A stretch of 64,000 nucleotides of DNA from JBICIG01 sp043101605 (lineage in GTDB: Bacteria > Planctomycetota > Phycisphaerae > Phycisphaerales > UBA1924), in NCBI GenBank assembly GCA_043101605.1, contig JBICIG010000106.1:1-64000 (forward strand). The letters are read 5' to 3'. The position numbers and the translations under genes are program-made. The notes beneath the pieces were generated by a model that searched no databases, was not told the DNA's origin, and saw only the letters and a list, made by a program, of their open reading frames with translations. Numbering within the stretch: the first letter of the stretch is position 1; each line of letters opens with the position of its first letter. Below, piece by piece: positions 35,006 through 43,201 of the stretch.

Positions 35006-35680
35006 TCACGATCCGATCGCCGCCCGCAGCCCCCTGGCCGCGTCCAGCAGGATGCACGCGGTGAACCGGTCCGGGCGATCCCCCGCCAGCCGCGACGCGT
35101 GCACCAGCCCCTGTGCGTGCAGCCTCGCGGCGTGATCGTCCTCCATCACCCCGATCCAGGCGAACGCCTGCACTGCCCACGGGCGGCCCGTTCCGTTGTC
35201 CGGCTGGATGGTGTCGACATGCCAGAGCACCGCTTCGCGCGTCCGTTCCTGAACCCTCACCTCGCCGCCGCGCACCCCGATCCACCACAGCGCGTGCAAC
35301 GCCGCCAGATCCACCTCGGTCCAGGCCTCGAGCGAAGAAGAAGGCTCGTCGGTCTGCAGCGAGCCGGCACCGGGGATCATCGAAAGCGGATCGATGTCGG
35401 CGTCGAACACCGCCGCCCAGAGCCGGTCGTCGATCGACGCCGACGCGGTTGGCTCGCCGGAGGGCCTTACCCCGGCCAGAGAGTGCACCAGCAGTTGCTC
35501 GGCCGCCCGGCCCGTCGGGACCCGCTCAACCTCCGCCGCGGCGAACTGGGCCCGGAGCTCGGGGTTCGCCGATCCTTCCCCGAACACCGCCGATCCGGCC
35601 AGCGAAGGCGTCGCGAGCTTCTCCAGCCCGGCGATCCACTGCTCGATCTCCCGCCGTTGCGGTTCGGTCAGATCCTGCAT
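35006..35680 (-). CDS. Unknown protein convergent with pyrG
   Basis: 224 residues, soluble, acidic, no signal peptide. I do not recognise it. The N-terminus (LTEPQRREIEQWIAGLEKLA) is helical, with Ala-rich helices later (AVLWHVDTIQPDNGTGRPW; FTACILLDAARGLRAAI). The overall pattern is compatible with an alpha-solenoid or regulatory protein. Codon use and GC skew at third positions match the neighbours, supporting expression. It ends 12 bases from pyrG on the opposite strand. The 131-base gap to the PilZ-like gene holds only weak hairpins and no clear promoter. Confidence 0.62.
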   Translation of the reverse strand: MQDLTEPQRREIEQWIAGLEKLATPSLAGSAVFGEGSANPELRAQFAAAEVERVPTGRAAEQLLVHSLAGVRPSGEPTASASIDDRLWAAVFDADIDPLSMIPGAGSLQTDEPSSSLEAWTEVDLAALHALWWIGVRGGEVRVQERTREAVLWHVDTIQPDNGTGRPWAVQAFAWIGVMEDDHAARLHAQGLVHASRLAGDRPDRFTACILLDAARGLRAAIGS

Positions 35681-35811
35681 CCGCGACTCCTCCCGCCCGG
35701 TCCAACCGGACCTGTGCCCGCCCGAAGCGTCTCGGGCTTGTCGATCCGCCCAAGCCAGGCCCGAAACCGTCCGATGACTCCTCCGACACCGGACGCTGAC
35801 CGGATTCGACC

Positions 35812-36189
35812 ATGCCTATCGGACGACACGACATCCCGGCCGTCAAGGGACCACCCCGACCCAAGGGGCATCCGTTCGAGGCGGAGATGGACGCGGCCGA
35901 CCTCGATGACCGCCGCCGCCCCGGCCCGACTTTCATTGTCCGCGGGATCGAGCTCAGCCGCTCGCATGTGGTCATCAGCTCCCGCCGCATGTGCTATGTG
36001 GGGCGTGAGGTGCTGCTGGCGGTGCACCTGGTCGACAACGAGCCGATGGGGCTGATGGGCCGCGTCGTATCGTGCGACTACGCGGGCATCGGGTGCTACC
36101 GCATTGATATTGATCTGCAGGAGCTCCCCAAGGAAGCCCCGATCCGCGAGTGGCTCTGCGATCTGGGTCGTCGCGACCGGGCCGCTTGA
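35812..36189 (+). CDS. Small PilZ-like protein
   Basis: 125 residues. The central region (FIVRGIELSRSHVVISSRRMCYVGREVLLAVHLV then GRVVSCDYAGIGCYRIDIDLQEL) has the strand order of a PilZ beta-barrel, and DDRRR upstream could supply the RxxxR nucleotide-binding arginines. The second PilZ signature ([DN]xSxxG) is degenerate: IELSRSHV lacks the Gly. Typical PilZ domains bind cyclic di-GMP and regulate motility or polysaccharide. With the pilus operon elsewhere in the window, control of pilus or envelope functions is possible but unproven. It is followed by panC after 31 bases. Confidence 0.45.
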   Translation: MPIGRHDIPAVKGPPRPKGHPFEAEMDAADLDDRRRPGPTFIVRGIELSRSHVVISSRRMCYVGREVLLAVHLVDNEPMGLMGRVVSCDYAGIGCYRIDIDLQELPKEAPIREWLCDLGRRDRAA

Positions 36190-36220
36190 CCGGGGCCTCC
36201 CCGCCGCCCACCCTTCGCCC

Positions 36221-37072
36221 ATGCGGATCGTCACCAAGTTTGAAGAACTCGCCGTACTGCGGGGGGGCGCCCTCGTCCCGACCATGGGCGCGATGCACCC
36301 GGGTCACGAGCGTCTGTTCGACCGGGCCGTCCGCGAAGCCGAGGCGCGCGGGCTCGACGCCGGCTGCGTTGTCTCCATCTTCGTGAACCCGACGCAGTTC
36401 AACGATCCGCGCGACTTCGAGGTGTACCCGCGCACACTGGAATCCGACCTTGCGATCTGCGAGCGCCACGGCGTGTCGGCGGTCTTCACGCCCGCGGTCG
36501 AGGTGATGTACCCGCCCGACGCCAGCATCCCTCCTCCGCCCCTGCCCGTTCAAGCGGAGCGCAAGGGGCTCGAAGACGAATTCCGACCCGGGCACTTCCC
36601 GGGCGTGTGCCAGGTCTGCTCGCGGTTGTTCGATCTGCTCGATCCCGCGGCGGCGGTCTTCGGCGAGAAGGACTGGCAGCAGCTCGTGATCGTGCGCGCC
36701 ATGTGCCGTCTGCAGGGACGGAATCTGGCGATCCTCGGCGAGCCCACCGCCCGCGACCCCGACGGACTCGCGATGAGCAGCCGAAACCAGCACCTGACCC
36801 CGGCCGACCGAGCCGCGGCCCTGTCGCTGTCGCAGGCGCTGAAGCTGGCGCGGGGCATCGACGACCCGCGAGCCGCCGAGGCCGCGATGGTCGATCACAT
36901 GCGTGCCGCGGGGGCGCACCCGGAGTACGCCGCGGTCCGCGACGCCGACACGCTCGAGCCGATCGACGCCGAGCGAGACCGCCCGGCGCGCGTGCTGGTC
37001 GCCGCCCGCGTCGGCACGACGCGGCTGCTCGACAATGCGGCGTGGCCCGGGTCAACCGACACGCTCGACTGA
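36221..37072 (+). CDS. panC: Pantothenate synthetase
   Basis: 283 residues. It condenses pantoate and beta-alanine with ATP to form pantothenate for coenzyme A. Class I tRNA-synthetase-like motifs are VPTMGAMHPGHERLF (HxGH), SIFVNPTQFNDPRDFEVYPR, FRPGHFPGVCQVCSRLFDL, FGEKDWQQLVIVRAM, and the KMSKS equivalent PDGLAMSSRN. Length matches family. No panB or panD is next to it. No ribosome binding site is visible; translation may be coupled to the PilZ-like gene 31 bases upstream. Confidence 0.93.
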   Translation: MRIVTKFEELAVLRGGALVPTMGAMHPGHERLFDRAVREAEARGLDAGCVVSIFVNPTQFNDPRDFEVYPRTLESDLAICERHGVSAVFTPAVEVMYPPDASIPPPPLPVQAERKGLEDEFRPGHFPGVCQVCSRLFDLLDPAAAVFGEKDWQQLVIVRAMCRLQGRNLAILGEPTARDPDGLAMSSRNQHLTPADRAAALSLSQALKLARGIDDPRAAEAAMVDHMRAAGAHPEYAAVRDADTLEPIDAERDRPARVLVAARVGTTRLLDNAAWPGSTDTLD

Positions 37073-37104
37073 TCCCGGGCGTGGCGGCCCGCGCACAGAC
37101 GGAC

Positions 37105-37110
37105 TAGCCT
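37105..37110 (+). promoter_or_regulatory. -10 hexamer of gcvT
   Basis: TAGCCT is 40 nt before the gcvT GTG start. A GGGCGG/CCGCCC inverted repeat follows in the leader (about 37118-37136) and could fold. CTAG is very rare in this window, and this copy lies in the hexamer. Confidence 0.35.
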
Positions 37111-37150
37111 TGCCCGAGGGCGGTCCGCCGCCGCCCGCGGGAGACCATCC

Positions 37151-38278
37151 GTGCTGAAGACGCCGCTGCATTCCTTCCATCTCGCGCACCACGGGCAGAT
37201 GGTCGACTTCGCGGGCTGGGATATGCCCATCCGCTACCGGGGCATCGTCGAGGAACACACCCGCGTGCGGAACTCCGGCGGGCTGTTCGATGTCTCCCAC
37301 ATGGGCCGCGTGCAGTTCAGCGGCCGCCACGCCCGGCGACTGCTCGAGAAGCTCTGCTCCCGCCGCATCCACGACATGCAGCAGGGCCAGTGCCGGTACA
37401 CCCTGGTCTGCAACGAGCGGGGTGGCGTCCGCGACGATGTCATCGTGATGGGGCAGGACGACGACGAGTTCCTCGTGGTCGTCAACGCCTCCAACCGGCT
37501 CAAGCTCCTCGATCACTTCGAGAGCGTCCGGGCCGAGCACGACCTGGCGGTCAAGATCCACGACAACACGGAGAAGACCGCGATGGTCGCGATCCAGGGC
37601 CCGAAGGTCATGGACTTCATCGGGAAGTTCTCCAGCGAGATCCCGACCCTCAAGCGGTACCGGTTCACCACCAAGAACCTGCTGGTTGTCAAGCTGATCG
37701 TCGCCCGCACGGGCTACACCGGTGAGGACGGCGTCGAGGTCATCCTCCCCAAGGGTGCCGTCGACATGGCCCTCAAGCTCATGCTCCGCGATGTGAACCT
37801 CGACGACCCCGAGGCGCTGGTGGTGCCCGCCGGACTCGGCGCCCGCGACACCCTCCGCCTCGAAGCCGGCATGCCCCTCTACGGGCACGAACTGGGCGAG
37901 GAGATCAACGCGCTGTCCTGCGGCGTGGACTTTGCCATCAACCTCGACAAGCACGAGGGCGACCTGGGCGAGGAGTTCATCGGGCAGCCGGCGCTGCTCC
38001 GGACCCAGTCCGAGGGCGGGCCCGCCCAGCGGATCGTCGGGCTCAAGCTCGAAGGCCGCCGCACCCCCCGTATGGACATGCCCGTCCTCAAGGGCGACAC
38101 CGTCGTCGGCCGCATCACCAGCGGGTGCTCGAGCCCGACGCTCGGCTACCCGATCGCGATGGCGCTGATCGACCGTGAGCACACCGAGCCCGGCACGGCG
38201 CTCAGCGTCGACGCGGGGCGTGCGCGCATCGAAGGCGAGATCGTCCCCCTTCCCTTCTACAAGGCCCCGAAGAAGTAG
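37151..38278 (+). CDS. gcvT: Aminomethyltransferase (glycine cleavage T-protein family)
   Basis: 375 residues. GcvT takes the aminomethyl group from lipoylated H-protein to tetrahydrofolate, releasing ammonia. Motifs: MVDFAGWDMPIRY, GGLFDVSHMGRVQFSG, the folate-contact region TGYTGEDGVEV near residue 190, and LGARDTLRLEAGMPLYGHEL. The C-terminal barrel has VGRITSGCSSPTLGYPIAMAL. All hallmark GcvT segments are intact, so it is more likely a true T-protein than YgfZ. No gcvH or gcvP is close by. It is followed 11 bases later by an aminotransferase class V gene on the same strand. Confidence 0.9.
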   Translation: MLKTPLHSFHLAHHGQMVDFAGWDMPIRYRGIVEEHTRVRNSGGLFDVSHMGRVQFSGRHARRLLEKLCSRRIHDMQQGQCRYTLVCNERGGVRDDVIVMGQDDDEFLVVVNASNRLKLLDHFESVRAEHDLAVKIHDNTEKTAMVAIQGPKVMDFIGKFSSEIPTLKRYRFTTKNLLVVKLIVARTGYTGEDGVEVILPKGAVDMALKLMLRDVNLDDPEALVVPAGLGARDTLRLEAGMPLYGHELGEEINALSCGVDFAINLDKHEGDLGEEFIGQPALLRTQSEGGPAQRIVGLKLEGRRTPRMDMPVLKGDTVVGRITSGCSSPTLGYPIAMALIDREHTEPGTALSVDAGRARIEGEIVPLPFYKAPKK

Positions 38279-38289
38279 CCCCTCTGATC

Positions 38290-39504
38290 ATGACGGACCC
38301 GAACCAGCGCATCTATCTCGACAACGCCGCGACGAGCTTCCCCAAGCCGCCCGCGGTCGTCGAGGCGGTGGCCCGCTACATGACCGACCCGGGCGCCGCG
38401 CCCGGGCGAGGCGCGTACGCCGAATCACGCCAGGCCGCGAAGATCCTCGCCCGCACCCGGGCCTCGCTGTGCCGGCTCATCGGCGGGGGTTCTCCCGAGC
38501 ACCTGGTCTTCACCCTCAACACCACCGATGCGCTCAATCTCGCGATCAAGGGCATGATCGCGCGCGAGCAGCGCACGAACCCGGGCGCCCCGGTGCATTT
38601 TGTCACCACGGCGATGGATCACAACTCCATCCTCCGCCCGTTCAACGCCCTGGCGCGCACACCGGGCGTGGATTGGACCTGCGTGCCGGTCGATCCACAG
38701 ACGGGCCTGGTCGATCCGGGCGAGTTCGCGGCGGCGCTCCGTCCCAACACGCTGCTCGCCGCGACGCTGCACGCCTCGAATGTCTCGGGAACGGTCCAGC
38801 CGATTGCTGAACTCGGCGAGCGGGCGCACGCGGCGGGCGTGCCGTTCCTCGTCGACGCCGCCCAGTCGCTCGGGCACATCGCGGTGGATGTCGACGCGAT
38901 GCACATCGATCTGCTCGCGTTCCCGGGGCACAAGGGGCTGCTCGGCCCGCTCGGGACCGGCGGACTGTGGATCCGCCCGGGGCTCGAGGACCGGCTCGAT
39001 CCGCTGCGCGACGGCGGCACGGGAAGCCGATCCGACCTCGACACGCAACCCGAGACCCTGCCCGACAAGTTCGAGCCGGGCTCGCACAACATGCCCGGGA
39101 TCGCCGGGCTCGGCGCGGGCGTGGACTGGATCCTCGAGCGGGGCTTGGACGCGATCCGCGCGCACGAAGAGCGCTTGATGGCGCGGTTTCTCGTCGGCAT
39201 CGAGCCGCTCGAGCGAGAAGGACTCCTGTTGCTCGGCCCGCGCGATCTCGACCGACGCGTCGGCGTGTTCAGCGTCTTCAGCCCGCACCTCCGGTCGCTC
39301 GATGCGGCGGCGATGCTCGAGAGCGAGTTCGGGATCCTGGGGCGAGCGGGCATTCACTGCGCCCCGCGCGCGCACGGGGCGTTCGGCACGCTCGAACGCG
39401 AGGGCGCGATGCGGCTGAGCGTGTCACCCTTCACGACCGACGCGGACATCGACCGGGCGATCGAGGCGCTGCTCGCGGTCTACGCGGCGCCCGCGAAGGT
39501 CTGA
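38290..39504 (+). CDS. Class V aminotransferase / cysteine desulfurase family protein
   Basis: 404 residues, PLP-dependent fold type I. YLDNAATSFPKPPAVVEAV opens the protein, followed by PGRGAYAESRQAAKI. VDAAQSLGHIAVDVDAMHID leads to the PLP-lysine site LLAFPGHKGLLGPLGTGGLW near residue 216. The layout matches the short cysteine-desulfurase-like subfamily of TIGR01977 type rather than IscS or SufS. The C-terminal part has RAGIHCAPRAHGAFGT, whose Cys would be the sulfur-carrying residue. Sulfur transfer or a selenocysteine/cysteine lyase role is plausible. It probably shares a transcript with gcvT. Confidence 0.85.
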   Translation: MTDPNQRIYLDNAATSFPKPPAVVEAVARYMTDPGAAPGRGAYAESRQAAKILARTRASLCRLIGGGSPEHLVFTLNTTDALNLAIKGMIAREQRTNPGAPVHFVTTAMDHNSILRPFNALARTPGVDWTCVPVDPQTGLVDPGEFAAALRPNTLLAATLHASNVSGTVQPIAELGERAHAAGVPFLVDAAQSLGHIAVDVDAMHIDLLAFPGHKGLLGPLGTGGLWIRPGLEDRLDPLRDGGTGSRSDLDTQPETLPDKFEPGSHNMPGIAGLGAGVDWILERGLDAIRAHEERLMARFLVGIEPLEREGLLLLGPRDLDRRVGVFSVFSPHLRSLDAAAMLESEFGILGRAGIHCAPRAHGAFGTLEREGAMRLSVSPFTTDADIDRAIEALLAVYAAPAKV

Positions 39505-39529
39505 GCCTCGGCGATCGAATCCGGGCGCC

Positions 39530-41392
39530 TCAGCCCCAGATCATCGCCCCCCACAGAGCGATATTGACCATGGGCCACGCGAGGTGCCAGTGCCGTGCCG
39601 GCTGTGCACGCACCAGCGCGATCGCTCCGGGCGAGAAGAGGTGCCGTGCAAAGTCCGAGGATTCCAGCATCCCCGCCATCGGCGTCATCCATTCCTGGAA
39701 GGGGACCGGGAAGCTCTGCTTGGGTCGGGCCAGGACACTCGGGGGCAATCGGTGACCGAAAGCCTGGCGCAGGACGATCTTGGTATCGAGTTCGCGTTCG
39801 ACCGTCGCGACGCCGCCGGCTCCGGCGATCTCCAGCGTTCGCACGCGGATGAGATGTTCCATGGGAAGCGAACAGGCGAGGCGTGCGACCGCGATATCGG
39901 CAAACGGCGTGCGGCCCTCGACGCCGGCGAGCATCATCGCGGTGTCGAGCCGCTGGAGCAGCCCGGCGAGGTTGATCCGCTGCTGGAACGCGAGGTGTCG
40001 GCAGAGCGGGTGGGCCTCGTCGAGTCCTTCCGCGGCCGCCCGGAACTCCGCCCGCCAGGTCTCGACCAGCGATTCGTCACCGTCGGCGGCCTGCAGCACG
40101 CCGGGGTTGAGCACGGCGGGCTTGGCGCCGCGGGCGATCCACGCGTTCGCGTCGAGTTGGAAGAGCCCGGGGTCTGCGTCGCCCTGTTCGATGTGGTCGA
40201 GCGCCGTGAGCAGGGGCCCGGCGTAGCCCGCGAAGAGCTCGTCGGCTCCTTCTCCCGAGAGCGCGACGACCTGTCCCTGCGCGCGCAGGGCGGATGCCAC
40301 GGCGTGGATCGCGGTCTCGTTGGGCGTGCTCAGGGGCGTGCGCACCTGCGCGACCAGCGATCGCCAGAGATCGAGAAACGAACCCGCGTCGAGCGTGACG
40401 GTCGTGTGCTGCGCGCCCAGGTCGGTCGCGACACGCCGGGCCCAGGTCAGGTCGCTCGACTCGAACTGGTCCGGGTCCGGGGCGGCTCCGGCGGCGAAGC
40501 TCCGGATCGGGCCGGCGGCTTCGGTCGCGATGCCCGCGATGATGGAACTGTCGAGCCCCCCCGAGAGCAGCGTGCAGACCGGGACATCCGACCGGAGGTG
40601 GGCCCGGACCGAGTCCTCGACCGTCTCACGCGTCGCGGCGCGAGCGTCGGCGGCCGTCGCGAAGCAGTCGCCCGCTCCGAGGCCGAGCGATCCGATCGGG
40701 TAATGGGTGCGGCGGAGCGCCGGGGCACTGTCGCGGAGGTCGACGCGGATCCACTCGCCCGGGCGGACGACTTCGATGCCCTCGAAGAGGGTCTGGCGGC
40801 CCATGGTCGTGCGGATGGTCGTCAGATAGGCGCTGATAGCACGGTAGTTCGGCTGGGTGCGCACGCCCGGGTGGCGGAGGATCGAGCGCGGCTCGCTCGC
40901 GAAGATGAGGGTCGGGCCGTCGGCGGTGAGCCCCTGCCAGAGGTAGAGGGGCTTGATGCCCAGGGGATCGCGGGCCAGGAGCAGACGCTGGCTCGCCGGG
41001 TCGTAGTGGGCGAATGCGTACATCCCGCGGAGGCGGCGGGCGGCTTGTTCGCCCCAGGCGTCGAGGGCGTGCTGGAGGGTCTCGGTGTCGCAGCCGGTCG
41101 AGCAGCGGCGGCCCTCGCGGGCGAGTGCTCGGCGGAGTTCGGGGTCGTTGTAGAGTTCGCCGTTGTAGACAAGCACCGAGCCCGAATGGGGCGAGACCAT
41201 CGGCTGGTGACCGGCGGGGGAGGGGTCGAGCACGGCCAGGCGTCGGTGGGCGAGAGCGAGGAAGCGGTTGCGCCACAGCCCGCTGCCGTCGGGTCCGCGG
41301 TGGGCGAGTTCATCGCGCATCGCGATGAGCGATGGGTCGTCGATCGAGAGCGATCGGGCAGTGCTGGTGACGACGCCGACGAAGCCGCACAT
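39530..41392 (-). CDS. asnB: Asparagine synthase (glutamine-hydrolysing)
   Basis: 620 residues. The N-terminal class II glutaminase begins at Cys2 (MCGFVGVVT) and includes LAHRRLAVLDPSPAGHQP and NGELYNDPELRR. The ATP-pyrophosphatase domain has CTLLSGGLDSSIIAGIA near residue 275, then LSGEGADELFAGYAG. Substrate is normally aspartate, yielding asparagine; related proteins amidate sugars or peptides, and such use cannot be excluded. The start is fixed by Cys2, which must follow the initiator Met. No ribosome binding site; a GATACT hexamer is 6 nt upstream. Confidence 0.92.
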   Translation of the reverse strand: MCGFVGVVTSTARSLSIDDPSLIAMRDELAHRGPDGSGLWRNRFLALAHRRLAVLDPSPAGHQPMVSPHSGSVLVYNGELYNDPELRRALAREGRRCSTGCDTETLQHALDAWGEQAARRLRGMYAFAHYDPASQRLLLARDPLGIKPLYLWQGLTADGPTLIFASEPRSILRHPGVRTQPNYRAISAYLTTIRTTMGRQTLFEGIEVVRPGEWIRVDLRDSAPALRRTHYPIGSLGLGAGDCFATAADARAATRETVEDSVRAHLRSDVPVCTLLSGGLDSSIIAGIATEAAGPIRSFAAGAAPDPDQFESSDLTWARRVATDLGAQHTTVTLDAGSFLDLWRSLVAQVRTPLSTPNETAIHAVASALRAQGQVVALSGEGADELFAGYAGPLLTALDHIEQGDADPGLFQLDANAWIARGAKPAVLNPGVLQAADGDESLVETWRAEFRAAAEGLDEAHPLCRHLAFQQRINLAGLLQRLDTAMMLAGVEGRTPFADIAVARLACSLPMEHLIRVRTLEIAGAGGVATVERELDTKIVLRQAFGHRLPPSVLARPKQSFPVPFQEWMTPMAGMLESSDFARHLFSPGAIALVRAQPARHWHLAWPMVNIALWGAMIWG

Positions 41393-41398
41393 GGGGGG

Positions 41399-41404
41399 AG
41401 TATC
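41399..41404 (-). promoter_or_regulatory. -10 hexamer of asnB, leaderless type
   Basis: GATACT on the minus strand ends 6 nt before the ATG. Because catalytic Cys2 pins the start codon, this is one of the more secure leaderless candidates. A weak CTGACG lies about 19 bases further upstream. Confidence 0.5.
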
Positions 41405-41451
41405 GGGCGGGGTGCTGCGGGGGCGTCAGATTCCGATGTCGCCGGTGCCGA

Positions 41452-41856
41452 TCAGACCCAGACCTGGACGATGAGGTTGGGCTCGGTGATCTTGCCCTTC
41501 CAGTCGCCGATGCTGGAGGTGACGAGTTTGACCTCGTACTGGGGGTGGGCGTCGAGCCACTCGTTGATCTGACTGTCGAGGTGGTGAAGCCCCTCGTCGG
41601 TCATCTTGCAGTGGAAGCTCTTGACATGGATCGCGCCCGTGCCGGTGGCGTTGGGAGTGCGGTTCCAGGTGTCCTCGTGCTTCTGGCCGAGCGCCTGCCC
41701 GAAGGCGCGGATCTTGGGAGAGCCGGCATCGAGCCTGGGGCCGGGTTGGATGACCGGCTCGGGCTTGCCTCCGACGGGGATGGACGACTCGCTGTCGGGA
41801 CCGAACGAAGGTGGCCCGCCGGACTCGGGGCTGAGGAGAGGATGCGCGTGACGCAT
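41452..41856 (-). CDS. Small protein of unknown function upstream of asnB
   Basis: 134 residues. The first 50 or so are Pro/Gly/Ser-rich and likely disordered. The rest is a compact domain, WNRTPNATGTGAIHVKSFHC then a helix MTDEGLHHLDSQINEWLDAH and strands YEVKLVTSSIGDWKG and LIVQVWV. The strand-helix-strand arrangement resembles a small ferredoxin-like or DUF-type fold. Only one Cys is present. I do not recognise the family. The ATG is preceded by AAGGGGGT. It is 59 bases upstream of asnB on the same strand. Confidence 0.65.
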   Translation of the reverse strand: MRHAHPLLSPESGGPPSFGPDSESSIPVGGKPEPVIQPGPRLDAGSPKIRAFGQALGQKHEDTWNRTPNATGTGAIHVKSFHCKMTDEGLHHLDSQINEWLDAHPQYEVKLVTSSIGDWKGKITEPNLIVQVWV

Positions 41857-41929
41857 GAAACCCCCTTCGTGGCTTGAGTTCCGGGGAGACTACCAGATGC
41901 CGACCCGATTTGCGAGTTCGGAATCCGAG

Positions 41930-42304
41930 TCAGCCGCGCTCGATGCTCCAGCCGGCGGCGTGGGGACGGGCGAGGATGGCTCCGCTCCAGGCGTCGAACT
42001 CGATCCGGGCCTTGAGCAGATCGGGCTCGTTGCGCAGGACTTCGCACCGGCCGCGGGCGACGCGGGTGACGGTGCCGCGATCGCCAGAGACCGGGCCCTG
42101 GTGGGAGAGGTAGAACGCGCGGTGGTCGGGCAGGCGTTCGGCCTCGAAGCGGGTCCAGTCGGGGGTGTCGGGCCGCCGGGCGAGACGAAAGGTGATGAGT
42201 CGGTGTTCGCGGGAGCCGCCGGGGTCGAGCAGCCAGTCGTAGTGCGAGGGCCCGAGGGGGTGATCGTCGGGGAATTGATGGTGGAGAACGACGGTAGGGA
42301 GCAT
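41930..42304 (-). CDS. Stand-alone protein resembling the LigD 3'-phosphoesterase domain
   Basis: 124 residues. The pattern H15-x5-H21-Y-D23 matches the HxxxxxHYD catalytic core of the phosphoesterase domain of LigD, where two histidines and the Asp bind metal. A later DHR at H61 matches the third LigD histidine, in a DHP context. The downstream YLSHQGPVSGDRGTVTRVARG follows the DFEGVIPEGNYGAGTV pattern of that domain. LigD end-processing trims 3' ribonucleotides and phosphates in non-homologous end joining. No ligase, polymerase or Ku gene is nearby. A DNA or RNA 3'-end repair role is inference. The start is the ATG at 42304, without a good ribosome site. Confidence 0.6.
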   Translation of the reverse strand: MLPTVVLHHQFPDDHPLGPSHYDWLLDPGGSREHRLITFRLARRPDTPDWTRFEAERLPDHRAFYLSHQGPVSGDRGTVTRVARGRCEVLRNEPDLLKARIEFDAWSGAILARPHAAGWSIERG

Positions 42305-42345
42305 GCCGGGGCCTGTCGGTTCGGAACGGGGTGAAGCGGCGGCGG

Positions 42346-42351
42346 TAGGAT
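42346..42351 (+). promoter_or_regulatory. -10 hexamer of the TPR lipoprotein gene
   Basis: TAGGAT with an expected leader of about 43 nt. The start has ATGGAGCC upstream as ribosome binding site. It lies in the 96-base divergent gap. Confidence 0.35.
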
Positions 42352-42400
42352 ACGGGCCGGTCGGGAGCGGCCGGGTTGACCTTCGGATGGAGCCGAAACC

Positions 42401-43102
42401 ATGCAGACGCAGCGGAACCCTCGGGCGATTCGTTTCCTGGCCGGCGCGGTGCTGATCGGTGCCGGCATGCTGGTGGTGGGCGGGTGCAACTCGCAGCGGC
42501 CGCTGGGCGTGGTGCGGGCTTCGGGGAACGATGCCTACGCGGCGGGCGACTTCCAGCAGGCCGAGGCCGAGTTCCGCGAGGTCGTCGAGCGGCATCGCGA
42601 GAGTTCGCTGGCGCGGTACGACCTGGCGCGCACGCTGAGTGCGCGCGGCCAGCACGCCGCCGCGGCGGACGAACTCGAAATCGCGATGCGGATCAGCCCG
42701 AACACGCGTCTCTACGCCGACGCGTACGCCGAGGAGCTTTACCGGGCGGGTCGGGGCGAGGAACTGGATGTGTTCCTCCGGCTGCGCACGACCAACTACG
42801 GTCGCCCGGCGGACTATCTGCGGCTGGCGAAGTACTCAGAGGCGCTCGGGAGCCCGGATGAGGCGCACGAGGCGTACCTGCGGGCGGCGGCGGTGGACGG
42901 TGGGACCGAGGTCGAGCCTCAACTGGCCCTGGCCGACTTCTACCGGCGGATCGGCGACGAGGGCGCGGAACTGCGGCGGCTGCGGGCGGTGCTCTATCTC
43001 GACCCCGAGAACGAGATCGCGGCGGCGCGGCTGCGGGAGATGGGGCAGGTGCCCGGCCCGACGCTGGCGAAGGCCCCGCCGGAACTTGATATTCAGGACT
43101 GA
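42401..43102 (+). CDS. TPR-repeat lipoprotein
   Basis: 233 residues. The signal sequence ends with a lipobox LVVGGC, giving lipid attachment at Cys29 after Lgt processing. Tetratricopeptide-like helices follow, for example GNDAYAAGDFQQAEAEFREVV, LAGxL-type LARTLSARGQHAAAADELEIAM and ALADFYRRIGDEGAELRRLRAV, with at least five repeats. TPR lipoproteins act as scaffolds at the membrane. It precedes the SahR-like gene by 94 bases, with a hairpin between them. Confidence 0.85.
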   Translation: MQTQRNPRAIRFLAGAVLIGAGMLVVGGCNSQRPLGVVRASGNDAYAAGDFQQAEAEFREVVERHRESSLARYDLARTLSARGQHAAAADELEIAMRISPNTRLYADAYAEELYRAGRGEELDVFLRLRTTNYGRPADYLRLAKYSEALGSPDEAHEAYLRAAAVDGGTEVEPQLALADFYRRIGDEGAELRRLRAVLYLDPENEIAAARLREMGQVPGPTLAKAPPELDIQD

Positions 43103-43143
43103 TGAGTCGCCAATAGGGCGGTTAGCGGCGTTGCGGAACTGAG

Positions 43144-43166
43144 GACGGCGATTTGACCTCGCCGTC
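43144..43166 (+). terminator. Hairpin between the TPR lipoprotein and sahR-like genes
   Basis: GACGGCGA and TCGCCGTC form a perfect 8-bp stem around TTTGACC. It lies 41 bases after the TPR stop and just upstream of the sahR-like -10. It may end transcription of the lipoprotein gene; no T-run follows. Confidence 0.4.
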
Positions 43167-43174
43167 GGGGCTTG

Positions 43175-43180
43175 TACACT
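43175..43180 (+). promoter_or_regulatory. -10 hexamer of sahR-like gene
   Basis: TACACT abuts the palindrome beginning at 43180. A transcript would start near 43187, in the middle of the palindrome, so a protein bound there would block it. Confidence 0.5.
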
Positions 43181-43201
43181 TCATCCGGATGAACGGATGA
43201 A
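43180..43201 (+). promoter_or_regulatory. Palindromic operator candidate for the SahR-like regulator
   Basis: TTCATCCGGATGAA (43180-43193) is a perfect 14-base palindrome. Its right half CGGATGAA is repeated directly at 43194-43201, running over the ATG at 43197. Three half-sites in tandem next to a -10 box strongly suggest autoregulation. Confidence 0.6.

Noticed and set aside
43103..43196. SAH or SAM riboswitch upstream of the sahR-ahcY-metF unit
   Set aside because: The gap is short and the only structures are an 8-bp hairpin and a DNA-like palindrome overlapping the promoter, which fit a protein operator better.
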